In this document: piece by piece, positions 6,024 to 6,132 of the stretch
How the letters are laid out: each line of letters starts with the position of its first letter
Position numbering within the stretch: the stretch's first letter is position 1
Origin: an uncultured Alcanivoracaceae bacterium
Lineage (GTDB): Bacteria > Pseudomonadota > Gammaproteobacteria > Pseudomonadales > Alcanivoracaceae
DNA: 6,132 bases
Direction of reading: 5' to 3'
NCBI GenBank assembly: GCA_937943665.1
Contig: CALEAR010000390.1
Location: forward strand, 1 to 6,132
Made by a program: the position numbers and the translations under genes
The notes under the pieces: model-generated
What the model was told of the DNA's origin: nothing
Database searches by the model: none
The model's input: the letters and a program-made list of their open reading frames with translations, nothing else

Positions 6024-6037
6024 ATGACTTAGATCAA
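6024..6037 (-). promoter_or_regulatory. Candidate Anr/FNR box upstream of the hemerythrin gene
   Basis: On the minus strand the sequence reads TTGAT-CTAA-GTCAT. It matches the Anr-type form TTGAT-N4-GTCAA at 9 of 10 positions and the FNR form TTGAT-N4-ATCAA at 8 of 10. Its centre (6030.5) is about 74 bp before the hemerythrin ATG, a plausible activator position. The TACTAA -10 candidate would put it at about -37, a few bases closer than the usual -41.5. Function is inferred. Confidence 0.4.
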
Positions 6038-6115
6038 CCACAGCACTCTTTGTAAGCACCTGAATGATTAATAAACCACCACCCTGTTTGTGCAAATCCG
6101 CCGTGGGTTCAGATT

Positions 6116-6129
6116 TTGACCAAAGTCAG
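6116..6129. promoter_or_regulatory. Weaker Anr/FNR-like dyad at the window edge
   Basis: The sequence reads TTGAC-CAAA-GTCAG and contains an exact TGAC-N4-GTCA dyad. It matches the Anr-type form TTGAT-N4-GTCAA at 8 of 10 positions. It could serve a divergent gene beyond the window or be a second site for the hemerythrin promoter. Chance is possible. Confidence 0.25.
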
Positions 6130-6132
6130 GTA

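Larger units (their letters stand above)
5957..6132. promoter_or_regulatory. Upstream region of the hemerythrin gene, no gene seen
   Basis: This terminal 176 bp is non-coding as far as can be read. The part next to the hemerythrin gene (6000-6023) is strongly AT-rich and likely carries its promoter. Candidate leftward -10 sequences such as TACTAA (6005-6000) exist, but no clear -35/-10 pair. It may also be the promoter region of a divergent gene to the right of the window. Confidence 0.5.

Noticed and set aside
1..6132. Mobile elements, CRISPR arrays, tRNA or rRNA genes, toxin-antitoxin or defence genes
   Set aside because: Read on both strands, nothing of these kinds is visible; all long frames are explained by housekeeping or common accessory families.

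Overview
The window looks like ordinary chromosomal sequence from a gammaproteobacterium. RdgC, EpmA, an RsuA that matches the Escherichia coli protein in length and motifs, and a FadL-type porin occur together mainly in that class. The bacteriohemerythrin and a possible Anr/FNR-type operator suggest an organism that meets changing oxygen levels, possibly aquatic. I cannot name a genus. I see no insertion sequence, phage gene, integrase, tRNA, rRNA or CRISPR array, and base composition is even across the genes; only the gaps between them are AT-richer.

Layout from left to right. Positions 1-577 (+) hold the 3' part of epmA, the EF-P lysyl-transferase. It converges on an alpha/beta hydrolase gene (574-1497, -), and the two stop codons overlap. 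Upstream of the hydrolase, on the same strand, is a small YdcZ-type (DUF606) DMT-family membrane protein (1572-2021, -) whose third membrane segment looks shortened. It diverges from rsuA (2050-2745, +), the 16S rRNA pseudouridine-516 synthase, with only 28 bp between the start codons. Two adjacent dyad symmetries follow rsuA. A 192-bp gap then leads to a complete fadL-type outer-membrane fatty-acid porin gene (2938-4380, +), which ends in a textbook intrinsic terminator. rdgC (4514-5425, +) follows. It converges on a bacteriohemerythrin gene (5480-5956, -), with one strong GC hairpin between them whose T-tract serves the hemerythrin side. The last 176 bp are the AT-rich upstream region of the hemerythrin gene and carry one good and one weaker Anr/FNR-like site.

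The genes do not form one pathway. epmA and rsuA act on the translation machinery, fadL imports hydrophobic substrates, rdgC modulates recombination, and the hemerythrin binds oxygen or iron. Each appears to be its own transcription unit, except that the DMT protein and hydrolase genes could be cotranscribed. I find no convincing undescribed system here. The items most worth checking are the oxygen-type operator before the hemerythrin gene, the paired dyads before fadL, the shortened DMT protein and the altered gate residues in RdgC.
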